The position numbers and the translations under genes were made by a program. From positions 14,387,877 to 14,451,876 of the forward strand of contig JACDOX010000003.1 of NCBI GenBank assembly GCA_014549065.1: a stretch of DNA of 64,000 nucleotides, in the 5' to 3' direction. Origin of the DNA: Cardinalis cardinalis. Taxonomy: Eukaryota > Chordata > Aves > Passeriformes > Cardinalidae. Positions 36,101-49,037 of the stretch are shown here, piece by piece (position 1 is the stretch's first letter; every line of letters starts with the position of its first letter). The notes under the pieces are model-generated. The model saw nothing but the letters and a program-made list of their open reading frames with translations, did no database searches and was not told the origin of the DNA.

Positions 36101-38561
36101 TTGTACAGATGCCACCATCCTTCCACCAAATTTCACTATAGTAAATGACCCCATTGTAACTTACAGAAAAACTTTAATGAAGTTTGGCTTTTAAGTAGCT
36201 TTTGTAATTTTAATCAGCAATTCCATCTGATGAAAACACATAAATGTTCTCAAATTGATTTACTTCATCACTGATTTATCAAGTGCCTATCACACATTCA
36301 AAACAAACTTCCACTTCTGTAAAAACTGTGACAGAGACAGGAATAAGTTTTTACAATAGGCACAGTCATGATCAAACGACATTGAAACTGGACAGCAAAG
36401 GCAAACAAGTCCAAACACACTTCCTTCAGGACTATATACAAGCTTGAAGTCCATGTGATCTGGGCACTACTTAAAAAGTCTCTTTAGACTTGAATCAGCT
36501 ATTGCTTTGCAGAAAATGTATTAAGAATAAAAAGAGTAAATTAAAGCTGCTTGACTTACTTAGTGAAGACCAGGAAGGAAACCTATGCCATGTTGGATAT
36601 ATTCAATTTGCCATACATATATGTATTTATCTCACTGTCAAAATAATGATGGTCAGCACGTGCTTTTTCACCTCAAGTAAACTTTCTTGAACATGTCTGA
36701 ATTACCCTGATGATCTAGTTTAATGCAATTATTTTCTTGCAATGGTAGAAACATCTATTAAGACAAAGCCTGTGAGCATATTTGAATAACTTTAAACCAC
36801 AGCTCTGCTGTAATTGCACATTTTATAACTGACTGGATATATGCTGCAAACTTAATACTCGGGTTTTATGTAAGCCAACCTGGAAAGCACAAAGACCTAC
36901 ACAGATATTAACTGAAACAAAGCTCATTTTTTTGGAATTTTTTTAATGTAGCCAGCATCTCCAGTCATATTGCTTATTCCAGACAGGTAACACTGTATAA
37001 CCCCTCTGCACCCACCCATGGAAACTGACATAATGCCAATATGGAACTGCCACCATTAATCTCATCAAACACACACAATTAATTCACAGTCTGTCCATCT
37101 ATCTACTAGACCCATAGATTGCATGGCAGCATATTTTTAAACTCCAAAGTATGAGCTAAAAGCAGTCTAAAATAAAAATGCTGCAGGACACCTCCACTAA
37201 TTTTACTTTAACTATTAATTTAGCACAAGAATTTAGCTGGTAAAGTGTAGTGACACTGGTCAATGCTCTTGGGGACCTCAGCGATTTTTCCAGTTGTCTT
37301 ACATTACCATGCCAGACTATTGGTGTATAGAGTAACTAACCATCAGTCCCTCACTTTGGAGTTACATAGCATGCCTCAGTCCCAATTCCTATTTCCCTGC
37401 ACATCTGAAGCAAAGCACATTATTCAGCAGAGGGAAATCACACTGCATCCTCTGTTAAAGTCCAATTAAAAAACCCTCAAATGATACCATGATACCTTTT
37501 TAATATAGAAAGTTTTCTATTTTTATGTCCCTGTGTCAGTTACCACTACCCAAAGGGATACAAAAACATACCCACTGGAACATGCCAGGAATTACTTTTG
37601 TTAACTAGATGACAACTGCTTCCGCTTGTCTGAAAACTAACCAGGTCTTCCAGTGTGCATTTCTCAGTTCTGTATCAGGCTCGAGGTTATCACAGGCTCC
37701 CTTGGTGTTATGGTACAAGATCCTACCTTAATAAAAAAAAACACATTATGATTGCTACTTACACACATACAGCATTAGGAGTGCTAGAAACCAGGTGTAT
37801 TTCTACTCAGGCAACTCTTGTTCAGAGAGTTTTATCAACTAGCAGGCACGAACACTTCTACTAAGAGGCCCAAAAACGACAAAGATAGCTAGAGATTTTA
37901 AAGAGCAATTTTATTCCGCAGTTTCAACGTTAAGTGTGTATTTCCAAAGGACGCAGCATAAGCAGCAGAGACGGTTGAGAACAAGAAATCAATGTTGGCT
38001 CATAATTTCTGTGTCTGTACAACACAGCGACAAAGCCTCCCGACCCTTCCGCCCTTACCCTTATTTAAGGTTACGCGCAGCTTACAGCACGAGTGATTTT
38101 TCCTCAGCTGTTAGCGCTAAATCCCAACCGTAAACCCTCAAGATTTAATGGCCTGGCTTGTCCATCACCCACCGTCCCAGGCTGCCCCCAAACACNGCCA
38201 AGTCCAGCGGCCCCCGCACGGCGCTGCCGCCCCGCACACCCGCAGCGCCCACGCCGGGCGGGCAGGGCCGGCTCCGGCTGCTTCCCCCGCACCCGCGGCC
38301 TCCACGTGGCCGCACCGAGAGCGAGCGAGCGAGCTCGGCAGGGCCGGGCGCGCCCAAAGCCGCACTCCCGGCAGGAAGGCTGCCGGAGGGAAGCGGCAGA
38401 GCGGGCACCGGGCGGCTCGAACCCGCCGGGACACGGGGCCCACCGCACCCCCCGANCCCCGCCGCGCCCCTTTCTCTCTCCGCCCGAGCAGCCCGGGCAG
38501 CCGCAGCGCCGCCGCCACGTCCCGGTCCCCCGTTCCGGGCGCGGGGGCGGGGAGGATTTAC

Positions 38562-38895
38562 CTGCCGCATGGTCGCCTCACGAGCAGAGGAAGAAAGAGG
38601 GTGGGGGATGCGCCAGGGCCGCGGCGGCGCCTCGCGCTCCGCCGCCTCGGGGGGAGCCCGGGCGCGGCCCCCCCCNNNNNNNNNNNNNNNNNNNNNNNNN
38701 NNNNNNNNNNNNNNNNNNNNNNNNNNNNNNNNNNNNNNNNNNNNNNNNNNNNNNNNNNNNNNNNNNNNNNNNNNNNNNNNNNNNNNNNNNNNNNNNNNNN
38801 NNNNNNNNNNNNNNNNNNNNNNNNNNNNNNNNNNNNNNNNNNNNNNNNNNNNNNNNNNNNNNNNNNCACCCGCTCCGCGGCGCCGGGCGGCTGTG
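38562..38895 (-). other. SLC39A10: SLC39A10 exon 1, 5' UTR (start inferred)
   Basis: The 3' boundary is a good donor: ATGCGGCAG before GTAAATCC, with the last exon base at 38562. The 5' end is placed about 30 bases downstream of the TATA box at 38927-38921, so it is approximate. Much of the exon lies in the N gap. An ATG in a strong context (GCGACCATGC) lies 9 bases before the donor and is in frame with the ZIP10 start after splicing. Another first exon elsewhere in the island cannot be excluded. Confidence 0.55.
38676..38866. other. Assembly gap (191 N) inside predicted exon 1
   Basis: A run of N flanked by CCCCCCCCC on the left and GC-rich sequence on the right, typical of sequencing dropout in a CpG-island first exon. 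The true length is unknown. Confidence 0.97.
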
Positions 38896-38920
38896 GGGGA
38901 GGGCATGTAAACAAATGGGG

Positions 38921-38927
38921 TTTTATA
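38921..38927 (-). promoter_or_regulatory. SLC39A10: TATA box of SLC39A10
   Basis: The minus strand reads CTATAAAACC. It is the only such motif in the GC-rich island and has the correct orientation and distance for a start near 38895. Confidence 0.6.
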
Positions 38928-38943
38928 GCTACCTCACTCGAGT

Positions 38944-38953
38944 GCCGTGTGCA
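38944..38953 (-). promoter_or_regulatory. SLC39A10: Metal response element-like site next to the TATA box
   Basis: The minus strand reads TGCACACGGC, which fits the MTF-1 core TGCRCNC and the extended CGGC context, about 17 bases upstream of the TATA box. ZIP10 is known in fish and mouse to be zinc-repressed through MTF-1. Binding here is inferred. Confidence 0.5.
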
Positions 38954-39054
38954 TCTCCCTCTCCGCTCGGTACCAAACCGCCGCGGCGCCTCCTCCTCCT
39001 CCTCCTGCCGCTCCGCCGGCGCTATTCACAGAGCCGGCTACGCCGCGCTCGCCC

Positions 39055-39061
39055 TGCACAC
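39055..39061 (+). promoter_or_regulatory. Second metal response element-like core
   Basis: TGCACAC followed by GCGGCCCC, close to the MTF-1 extended consensus but with two extra bases before GGCC. It lies about 110 bases upstream of the first site. Confidence 0.35.
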
Positions 39062-39337
39062 GCGGCCCCGCAGCCCGCGCTGCCCAATGCGCAGCCATTT
39101 CCTCCAGCGCTACGAAAGTGGCGTAGCGGCCCTGCCCGCCCGCCCCTCGTTGCGGCGGCTCCGCGCACGGCCCGGCAATGGCCGCGGGGCCCGGGAGCGG
39201 CGGAGGGAGCGCCGCGGGCCCGGGGCAGCGCAGCCCTGTCCCGGCCGAGGGAGCCCGGCCTGGGCTGCTCGGAGGGAGCCGGGCCGCCGGGGCCGAGCTG
39301 CCGCCTCTGCAGCCGCCCGGGGAGAGGGTCCGTCAGN

Positions 39338-39456
39338 AACAACCGGGTATTCGTACCTTCCTATCGGGTACCTTCCGTCTCTCCCCAACAGAGAGCAACA
39401 ACGGGGTGTTCGTACCTTCCTAGGAGGGTACCTTCCTACGGGGGTACCTTTCGGGG
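39338..39456. repeat. 59-bp-period tandem duplication rich in GGTACC/GTACCTTCC
   Basis: A block beginning AACAACCGGG at 39338 is repeated at 39397 (AACAACGGGG), both followed by a TTCGTACCTTCCTA segment. Inside and after each block, GTACCTTCC recurs, giving five near-copies in about 100 bases and three GGTACC palindromes. It sits at the outer edge of the CpG island. Confidence 0.85.
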
Positions 39457-39480
39457 CCGAGGTGGGCACTAACCCCGTTT

Positions 39481-42400
39481 ATTTAGCTNCAGAAACTCCT
39501 GTCAGCCTCGCTCAGGCCACCAAAGCCTGTGCAGGCAGTGAAGGTCTCCCCATGGCGAGGTAGAGCCCCTCGTCACGGCACGCTCCATTCCTAGACAACA
39601 ACTACAGAGCTAAATAAAGCCCCCCAAACAAACCTTCGGCAAATCAAAACCCTCGGTAGCTGAACGGCGAGGATCAGGGGACATTTTGGTTTATAACGTG
39701 AGACCTACANTATAGTGGAGTCTTTCACAACAAATCATAGTTTAAAATAGACCAGCATGTTTTGTAATGGTTATTTATAGAAAGCACATTCAAAGGCTGA
39801 AGCACAGTTATAGGAACGTTTCAGATAAGTTTTAGGCTGTTTCATTTTTCTCTTGGAGAAATTCGCATACAATTTTCACATCATTTTCCTCCAAAAAATA
39901 ACTAGTGCTTCCATTGCGGGCTTCANTCTGGAAGAAGCCTGCAGTGTATCTAGAATGTAGCTAGAAGCAAGCTGACCTTCCCTCTATTTGTTAAGGATGC
40001 ACGCATTTTGNTTTTAGATTCTTATATTACTGACTGGAACTAACCTAATTGTTTCTAAAAATGTTCCTTTGTTAAACCAGATGATTCATGCCAGCACTCC
40101 CTTAAGTCTGGCTTGGCAGAGCCAGAGTCCTGTCCTGTCCTATCCTATTCCAGTAATGTCTGAAGTCCAGGGCATACCCATGGTTATCCCCCCCAAAAGC
40201 CTCCCAAAGTTACAGGATTTTTCCTTGGTAACATGTAAAAGATTACTTCTATTTGTTTAGCAACCTAAAGGAAGTTGTTACCTCTAAGAGTCCAAAAACC
40301 ATGTAAGCATTGAACTGAAGTGGCAGTGCAAGAGAAAACCAGAGTAAACTTCTCTAGATATGAAAAGTGTCCATTCTAATGCAGCTGCTGTACAAACAAA
40401 GACATGTAGACCTCTCAAATGACTTAAGAGCACATCAGCTCTGTGCATTACACTACACCAATNTTTTGGTATGTGATGCTGAATCTTTTCTGATTAGTCT
40501 CTTATTTATCCATGAGGTTCACGTCTCAGTGACAGAATTTATAATTTCATATCTCCTCCAACATCTTTTTCTCTCTTTAGTATTTATTTTTTGGGGAAAA
40601 AAACCCCAACCATAATACCTCCCCCATTTTTTGCTATATGTCTTAGCAAATCCACCACTAGAATATAAACCATACTAGTCCAAAGTCAGTGGCTCACATC
40701 AAGTTTTAGGGACTGATNTAAAGTGATTGAGGTAGTATACCAAACCATTGCACCAGATCATTTTATATGATGATTTGAGTGTGTTTTACCTTGAAGCAGG
40801 TCCTTTATCTCTCAGAATTTTAAGACAGCAAATAAAATACAGATCTGATTATGACAATAGTTATTAGACATGTATCACAGTGCCACTCTTGATGACTAGA
40901 CATGACTGATTTATATTGCTGTTTGCTCTAGAAATAGATCCACTGAGTGGAAAAAGAAATTNTAAAATTAAGTTTTCTTTTTCCATCAGAATTTTTTCAG
41001 GGCATTGTACTCCGTAATAAGTAGAGCACATGGGGTTTGTTAGTTTTTCTGAGTAAAATTCAAGTAATGTAAAATCTCCTTAAAAAAATCAAGAACTCTA
41101 ATAAAATGAAATAGTGATGCTACAGAGCGACTCCCCAGAAACTCACCCGGCCCAGGTGTACCAGTAAATAGATCTCTGTGAGTGGGTTCTCCTCCCCTCC
41201 AGCTGTTCCCCACTCTAACATGTCTCTGTTCATTTGAAATCCAGAAGGGGCCATTAGCAGGCCTGCCAGCACTCTGCTAACATTTCCTGCTAACAAATGA
41301 GTCTCATTTGTAGTTCGAGTTAGGTTAGAACCTTCCCATCAGTCTGCTCGTGGCTTTCTCCTGATACATTGAAAAGCCTGCTTGTATCTAGAATNTTTTC
41401 CCTGTAGTTGTACATTGTATCTTGCATTTAGGCTTCCTAGCAGTTTTCACCATACATTTTACTGCAAGAACTGCACTAAAGTATTTGAGGAAAAGAAAAT
41501 AGGACTTTCTATAACATCGGTTCAGAAACCCAAACCAAAAATTATTAGATCAGGCATTTGCCATGAAAAAAAGCTGCGGAGTGTGTTTCCCTGTGAAGCC
41601 TGTGGAACAGCTTTCTGTGCTGCAGGGAAGCTGGAACAGCAGAGCAGGGCAGCCAGCACTGCAAGAGTGCTGAGAGCTTGAGAAAACACCAATGTATGCA
41701 ACAACCCAGACTGACTTTTCAAGCTTCAAAAGGAATATGTTACCATATTTTTAGAACAGAACTGTCTTGGGGTTTTTCCCCCTCTCCTCTCACAGGGCAC
41801 TCCTTGCTGAGCAGGACTGTAGAGCACACGCTCATATTTTGGGCTGAGGAAGGGAATTTTATATATATATATGTACAGATCTCATACACTGATTTCCTGT
41901 CCCTCCTTGCAACAACCCAATTGCAGGTGAGGGGGTAGAAGGTTGACNTGTATATGTATACAAAAGAAGTAGCTTGTTTAGACAAATTATTAAAAAAACC
42001 CAACCAACCCAAAAAACCCAACTAAAACCCAAAGCTACTCCATAATTCTGCACACAGATTTAGTTCTTATATCGTGACAATGCCTCTGACTGTAAACAGA
42101 AGTAAGAGTCTTATGACTATTCCTTGGAGAACTGGAACAGTAATAGTGAAAAATATTTTAACTGGGAGAAATTAATGTAGAAGGCTGGTAGTTGAAGGTG
42201 TACACAAGTTGAAGGTGTTATATAAGTGGGGGAAAAATGTCACTGCTTGTTGCCAAAATGAACTNGTTGGCAAATTCCAAATTCAGCTTTTTTTTTTGGT
42301 TGAAGAGCCCAACTTAATTTTCTAACTTTTGAAGTACTGATGTCTCATGAAAAAGCCAAGGTAATGGCTTGAAACATCAACTTCCTCCTTTTATTTTAAA

Positions 42401-45400
42401 TCATCTTGTCCAAGATTTAATGAGAAATTAAGGCATTTGAATGTTAACGTACCTGGGTTTGTGGCACATGTTACACACATAGTTTCTTTCCTGCACTTTA
42501 AAACATTTTTTCTAGTTTCTGTCCCTGCCTTTCATTNATTCTGGGAGCCTGAAACAAAGTCAGAAATGCCATTTCTTCTGTGACAAAGACCAACAAGTAT
42601 TGTTCAGTTTGCTAGAGAAATTCAGTGGCAGAATTAACCTTGGGGAGAAAATGGCTAACAGGGCATAGGGGTTGTCAATGCAGACTTGCCAAGCAGAAGG
42701 ATTTTACCCAGTTCCTCAGGAGTGGAAGAGCTTTGCTNCAGGAAGCTTGCTCACAAGTACATTGACAAGAGCTCTGAAGTGAAATACCAGGGAATCATAC
42801 AGAAATCATCATTTCCTACTCTGTGTCTTAAATATGACCTGCTGACAGTTGTCTCTTCTGCTCTGAATTTACTGGTGTGTTTTCTGTCAGACCATCTCTG
42901 GCTAGTTGTGTTTACAGATTTACCTGTACTTTCAGTGCTTGGCACTTTGGGCTGTGCTCATCTCCAGGTGCTGAGGTTGGTGCTGGAGCAGCAGAGACTT
43001 TGCTTATGGCAAGGACAGAAGGGAAGTGTTGAAGCATCAGGGGGAACTTAAACAAGCAGGTAGTGATTCTGAGATTAAAGCTTGTGCTTGGAAATAGGAA
43101 GTGATGTCCTNTGGGGGATTTCACTGCCTCAGGACTGCTTGGTTTGTTTGCAGTGAATTTAAAGCCCAAGTTCATTTTACTCCATGGCCGTATATATAAA
43201 AATTGGGAATTTTAGTAGAAACCATATATGCTTTTTTTTTCCCACCCTTCTGCCAAACTGGGTGCTCTCNCTGAAGCTTTCACTTGGCAGGTTCCTTTAA
43301 TTAGCTCTAATTGGTTTCAACTGTGTGAATTCCAGTGGTAAATCAAAGTAGATCTGGCTAGTTTTGCATGAACTAGTAAGTATAATTTGAAAGTTACATT
43401 AGTTGTAAGATGGGAAGAAAAGGGAAATCCATCTGAGCTTTTTTGTTTTGTTTCTAGAAACTGTTCTTATCCTCTTTCTCTTACAACATGTAGATACCCC
43501 TCTGTTAAGACAGTATCTAAACATATGTGAGCATTTTTATAGGTTTTGAAGCAAAAGTATCAAAATCAATGATACCATCTGCATAATTTTAAATACAATA
43601 TCAATGTAAGTGCCAATGGGAAGTCAGTTCAAACAGAAATCTAGGAATTTTTTATTTGTTATTTTTAACATGCCAAAACAAGATACAGGTTTTAAAGGTC
43701 TTTGTTTTAGAAGTTTTTGAATTGACTCTTCGTGGGGAAGGGCTGGGNTTTTTTGTTTTGTTTTTAAACATGGGCTGACATTTTTAGAAAAAATATAAAC
43801 CCTCTTTCATTGGCTCTAGACTTAAGGTTACATAAACATTAAAGGACATTAGCAGAAGGGTGTGATGCTGCAGCAGCAACTGGAGGCTTTGGTGCACTCA
43901 AAGGTTTGTCTGCAATTTGGGAAAATGCCAATATGACCTTTGGCTAATTTTGCAAGGCTAGCAAACACTGGCATACTTATCCACAGGAAAGCTTGCTGGC
44001 AAACTTGACTCTGTTAAGTGACTCTCCCTTTGTTTAGTTATTATTTGTTTTAAACATAACTGTCTAGTCCTGCAGTCAAAAGCCCTTTCATTGGATCTGA
44101 GACAGGCAGGATTTGCTGGTTGCAGGTCTGGGATAAAATTTGACNTGGAGGATATTAGAAAGTGTGTCACAGCCTTCTTCTTCTCTTGTAGGCTCAGGTT
44201 TATTTATTTTTCTCCCTTCCTGCCTGCTGAAAACACCTGTTTGCTTGTGGCATCTTGTCTTTAGGCAGTGGTTGTGGGGAGATATCATCTTCATTCCAAA
44301 GGAAGTGGTGGGTGGGAAAGGNCAGTCAGCTGCTTCCTGCAGCACGAGTGGGGTGAGATTGCAGAGCACAATGAATTTCTGGTCATGTTCACACAAGACC
44401 TCTGTATCAATAAATATGGATATTATCTGTTGGANCCAGGCAGGGTTCAAAACATTAAACAAAGCTGTGCTAGCTGCCTGGGTGGGGTAGAAATTCCTCT
44501 AAAGGCTTTCACTCATAAAAGCAAATNACTGATTCCAAAACTGACTCACCTGACCAAAGAGAAAATATTGGCTTTAATGTAATCTCTTTACAAGCTGAGG
44601 AATTTGTTTTACACCCTCTTTTCAAACAGAATGGAAAAAAATTATGAGGCTGGCCCTGACATTATTTGAAGAAATCAATGAGGAGCTTAAAATAAGAAAT
44701 CAAAGGTCAGCATCTTTTTTTTGTCAGTCCCTGCCAAATTTTAGCCACTAATTTGGTGAATTGGCATTTTTTATATACGACCTAGATTTAGCTGAGTAAT
44801 GGAAGCATAGCTCTAGCTCTGCTAAAGCTGGATTTTAGTAGGCAGCTGGGGTGAAGTTCCCTATTTCTTTCACCTCTGTTACACGTGGGAGTGGAAATGA
44901 CAAATTTTGAACTCCTGCAATTCTGCCATTNTCAGCAGGAAGAATCAGGAAGCCAAGACATCCTTAAGCTGCTGGCTGCCTGTTTGGGGCACCTCTGGGC
45001 CACTGCTTCTCTGTGAAATTTTGGCAGTGGAAAGGGAAGCCAATATGAATTTGAATGGATGTCATACAGCCCTCATCCCATCTTTAGCACAGAGCCAAAA
45101 CCTCAGAGACACCTACAGAGAACAGATGGAACAAGAACATGCAGTGGCAGGGAAAATAAAGGTATTGTTTGCAGAAATAAAGCAAATTAAGAAAGGGGTG
45201 TTTTGTTTGCTCTTTTTAAACAAACTGTACCAATAACAAAATCTAAAATCAAGAGAAAGGCTCTCAAAATCAAAAATATCAAGGGCTAGCCCACAGTTTA
45301 GGGAAAGAATTAACTTAAGGTCAGCTGTGTTTATCCTTCCATGCCTGGTAATTCAGAACTGGGAACTGAAGAGACCTGTAGGCTGCTGGTCTTTAGGGCG

Positions 45401-48400
45401 CTGTTAAAACTACATGACCTTTGATTTGAAGTGCTGGTATGCACCTATAGCTTGATAATTTTCCCCCATCGTTTACATTTGTAATTTTTACACCTGTATT
45501 TCATGATTTCTAGAAAAAATAAATAAAGAGGCAGAAGGAAGAGTGTGAATGATGTTAGGGAACCCCTCAGTTTCCAAACCTTTAGGTACAGCCATTTGAC
45601 AGTGCTTTTAGGTGTTGCAGCTTTATTTTCCATGTTGCTGCCTGATACTTTGCATAGTTGGATGATAATTTTTGGGTTTGATGATGCAAGAAGGAGTGTG
45701 AAATTAAGCATAAAGATCTATGAAGAAGGGAATAAACTTTAGCTGATGCACAAGAAGATGAATCATGGAGACACCTAAATATGGTCTAAATGACAAGAAA
45801 TGTGAAAACCAGAGATGAGTATCAGGAATTACAGGGAGAGACAGACCACAGGGATGTGGGACAGTAGAACTGGTAAGAGAACAGAGAAATGTAAATGTTA
45901 CAAAGCTATTTCTGATCTGCATGACTTAGCAACCTCACTTGATAGCTCCTTTTGTAAGCCAGCAAACTCCTCTGAGGGCAAGTACAGCAGCAGNAGGACA
46001 GACTCTCACTGTGGTGAATACTTCCTGTTATTGCTTAGAAGGGAACAGAAGTTTTGGAGCCTTTTCTCAAGCGTGGGACAAAGGAGACTGCTCGTGACAG
46101 AGGGGATGTGGTCATGTGTCTTTGCTGACCCATCAGGTGATGCATTTGCCATGTTCTAGAGCACTGAGAGCCCTGAGGACACTCAAGGGTGGCANTGCCA
46201 ATAAGCAGGCAGAGAGAAAATAAAGCATTTCTGCAATGATTGGGCTGGACTAACTTTGCCAAGGTGTTGGACTGACATCCAGTCTGTCCATCTATGGATA
46301 TGTCATGCAAGAAAATGAACTCACAAGCTCAGGGGAAGAAAAATCACTCAGAGACAAAACTCAATGCCAGTTTTGTCAACAGTGAAATTGAAAAGAAAAA
46401 AAGAAAAAGTTACATTTGAAAATTCTTGATTTGACTCACACTGTTAGTGTCTTTNTACTCCTCTCAGATAACCTTGCCTTGTATTTTTACCCCTCTCTTC
46501 ATAAATACAAATGAAAAATCATTCCCATATACACAAAGGGTAAACTCTTAATGATCTTCTGTAGTAGCTCTAATGAAATTATTGTGCACTTCTCCAAGAA
46601 AAACATGAGTACATGCCTTTTCTTGGTTAAGGAGAGCATCCCAAGAATATTCAAAATAAAATGTTGAACAGCAAATGCAGTTTGTTCTTTATAACAAATT
46701 TACATTATTGAATGTATACCAAAATGCACCACAAGTATGCAGTGATGTAATTCAAAGCTAAATATTAATTGAAACAAACCCCAAATACCACTGCCTTTTG
46801 GACAGANAGGGGCAAAATTAAAGGACTTGTGACTGAACTGATATTTATTTTTTCATTTAATCATGCTGCCATCTCTCACCAGCTGTCTGCTCATGGAACT
46901 GCTTCCAACAGGTAGCTTCCTTTATATGCATGAAGAGTGTACCTGTATGATTCTGAAGAGCTTTTCTCTCCTGCTTAGGTTTGTTAGTTATTTCTCAGAA
47001 GAAAAAAAATTACCCATGAAGTTGCTTCCCCTNTTCATCCATTAAAGTGAGTGTGTGGTGGCTCTCACTGAAAGCGGNCTCACAGCAGCTTTTGCCTGTC
47101 AGGCCACTGGTGTAGTTACCTACATCCAGTACCTTAAAACAGTTCATAGAATCATAACCTTACTTGGAACAGTATTTACTTCAGAGAATCACCATTCTCT
47201 ATTTTTTGCAGGCAGTTTAGTATAAATGTAGCTGGGTGTAATATAATTTGTAGCTGGGTAAGCNTTATAATGTCATTTACATTTTCAAAGTTTTCTGTTA
47301 ATTGTTAGATATATGAGAGAAATCCACTGGATTAATTGCAAGTGCAGTCTGAAGTTTAAGGCCTGTAATCTGTCAGATTTTCAGTTTACTAAAATTCTGA
47401 GAATAAGGCTCCAAAGCATGACAGAATATCCTTTGGCAAATCAATACACATAATGGAAAGAAGGAATTGGTACACAGGAGCTTCAAGGCATTGCTTCTTA
47501 AAGATAAACAGAAACTAAAACTAAAGTCAATACTTACTAATGATTTGCAAGAAAGTTTGAAATGAGAATATTTTAGTTAAGGCAGGTACTTGAAGAGAGA
47601 CTGCTTGGGGCTCTCCAGCTCACACGAGCCTAAGCTGGGCTGGCTCATTGCCAGATTCTAGGAAATTCTCAACCCAAAACCAGCTGACGGGGTTTTACTC
47701 AAGTTTATCTCAGATGACAGAAAAGCACTGATTTTGGACNGTGTGATTCTGGGATAATATTATTTATATTATAGGATGTGTCAAATTCATAGTGTAAGAA
47801 TGACCAGAATTTGTTCCTGTTTTTCCAAGGGGCTTTNGTTTTAAGGTAATGTGCTTTTCTTACTCTCAGAGAAATATACAGATTTTGGCCCCATTGTCTC
47901 AGAAGATATTAACANTATCCCAGCTATCACCAATTAGATATAGACTGGGTATGCAGCTTCTAAAAATAGTGAATCAGAAAATGAAGTGCCAGTGCCTGGA
48001 AGTCCTGCAGGATCCCCTTCTTGAGAGCAGCATGCACACACTACAGATCAGATCAGGCCACTTACACGATGTTGAGTGCCAGCTCCATCATTCAGGACAG
48101 CAGTGGCTGATTCTTGTCATTTCTCTCTTTCTCCTCTTCCCCCTGTACAGGAGGGAGAGACTGCATGGCCTTTAGTCATTTCCCTAAACAGGAAGAGTTG
48201 CTGTCTATGCAGTTTCTTTTTTAAACTACTGTATTTTTAAGGAGCTGTTTGAAGAGGGTTTTGTTATTTATTATTGTATTGAAATTGAACCTTGAGCTAG
48301 TAAAAACAATATTATGGTAGTGCTCTAGTTATAAAACCAGAGCTGCTGTTTTCACAAGAGGACACTTCAAACTGCTGCACAAAACCTTTGACTGTTGAGC

Positions 48401-49037
48401 ACTGAGAGGTTTGCAGCATACAAGCCCCAGTTACTGTGAACAGCCAAGCAGCAATAGATGGTTTTTCAGAGGTTATTGCTGGTAGTTTAACTGTAATCTA
48501 AAACATAGAAATAACTGATTTTTTTAGGGGGTGGTTTGATGGATCAATATTACTGCAATGCTTTCCATTTTTTAATGCCACTTGTGTTGTACAGCAAAAC
48601 AGCACAGAAACTGCATTTGTTTCAAAAATCAGTGATCTCCTGAGGCCAAAAGACATAGCCCTTTGTTAAAGTGTAAGCCCACTCTTAGTTTTAATATAAC
48701 TTGATCAGCACTCATTGAAAAAGTGAGTGAGGAGGAAAGAACAGGACTTCAAGAGTTTGGCAGAGGCAGATGGAATTGCCCCCCGAACGTCTCTGTCTAT
48801 TCATTGCACCATAACAGTTGTGTGTTCCTGACATATCCCAGAACTTTCTGTCTTGGTATGGCTCATGCTTAGCCCTTTGGCTAGAGCCACCAGTAAAGTC
48901 ACCCAGCCACCTTGGATTATAGGTTATAATGNTGTCTAAAGACAACACGCAACCCTGCTCTCTTGTCCTCAGAAAATCTGCTTTCCTGAAGTGTGACAGA
49001 TACAGTGAGAATTGCCACAGAAAGCTTTTCAGAGATG
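39481..49037. other. Upstream intergenic DNA, no gene recognised
   Basis: AT-rich sequence upstream of SLC39A10. Open frames (for example 41382-41681, 42686-43051, 44140-44490 and 45815-46159) have ambiguous codons and no recognisable domain. It contains A/C-rich low-complexity DNA at about 41990-42030 and a short TA run near 41860-41873. Regulatory elements may be present but cannot be called from one sequence. Confidence 0.5.

Larger units (their letters stand above)
25678..38561 (-). other. SLC39A10: SLC39A10 intron 1
   Basis: A 12.9-kb intron between the exon 1 donor (CAG before GTAAAT) and the exon 2 acceptor (TTCTTGTAG). It is mainly AT-rich with no coding exon recognised; the first 400 bases belong to the CpG island. 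It holds an inverted repeat (27104-27141), a short AT microsatellite (27393-27407), a 23-bp tandem repeat (30109-30167) and a GC-richer patch at 28230-28640 with no readable gene. Open frames inside it lack any family signature. Confidence 0.75.
38170..39480. promoter_or_regulatory. SLC39A10: CpG island with SLC39A10 promoter
   Basis: About 1.3 kb, very rich in G+C and CpG, stands out sharply from AT-rich surroundings and covers the 5' end of SLC39A10. It includes the predicted first exon, a TATA box and two metal-response-like motifs, plus Sp1-type GGGCGG/CCGCCC sequences and a (CTC)n run near 38989-39005. The 191-base N gap hides part of it. Confidence 0.88.

Noticed and set aside
38093..39563. 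Several long open frames on both strands across the CpG island and N gap
   Set aside because: They are open because GC-rich DNA has few stops and the N run is read as open. Compositions are Arg/Pro/Ala/Gly-rich with no domain.
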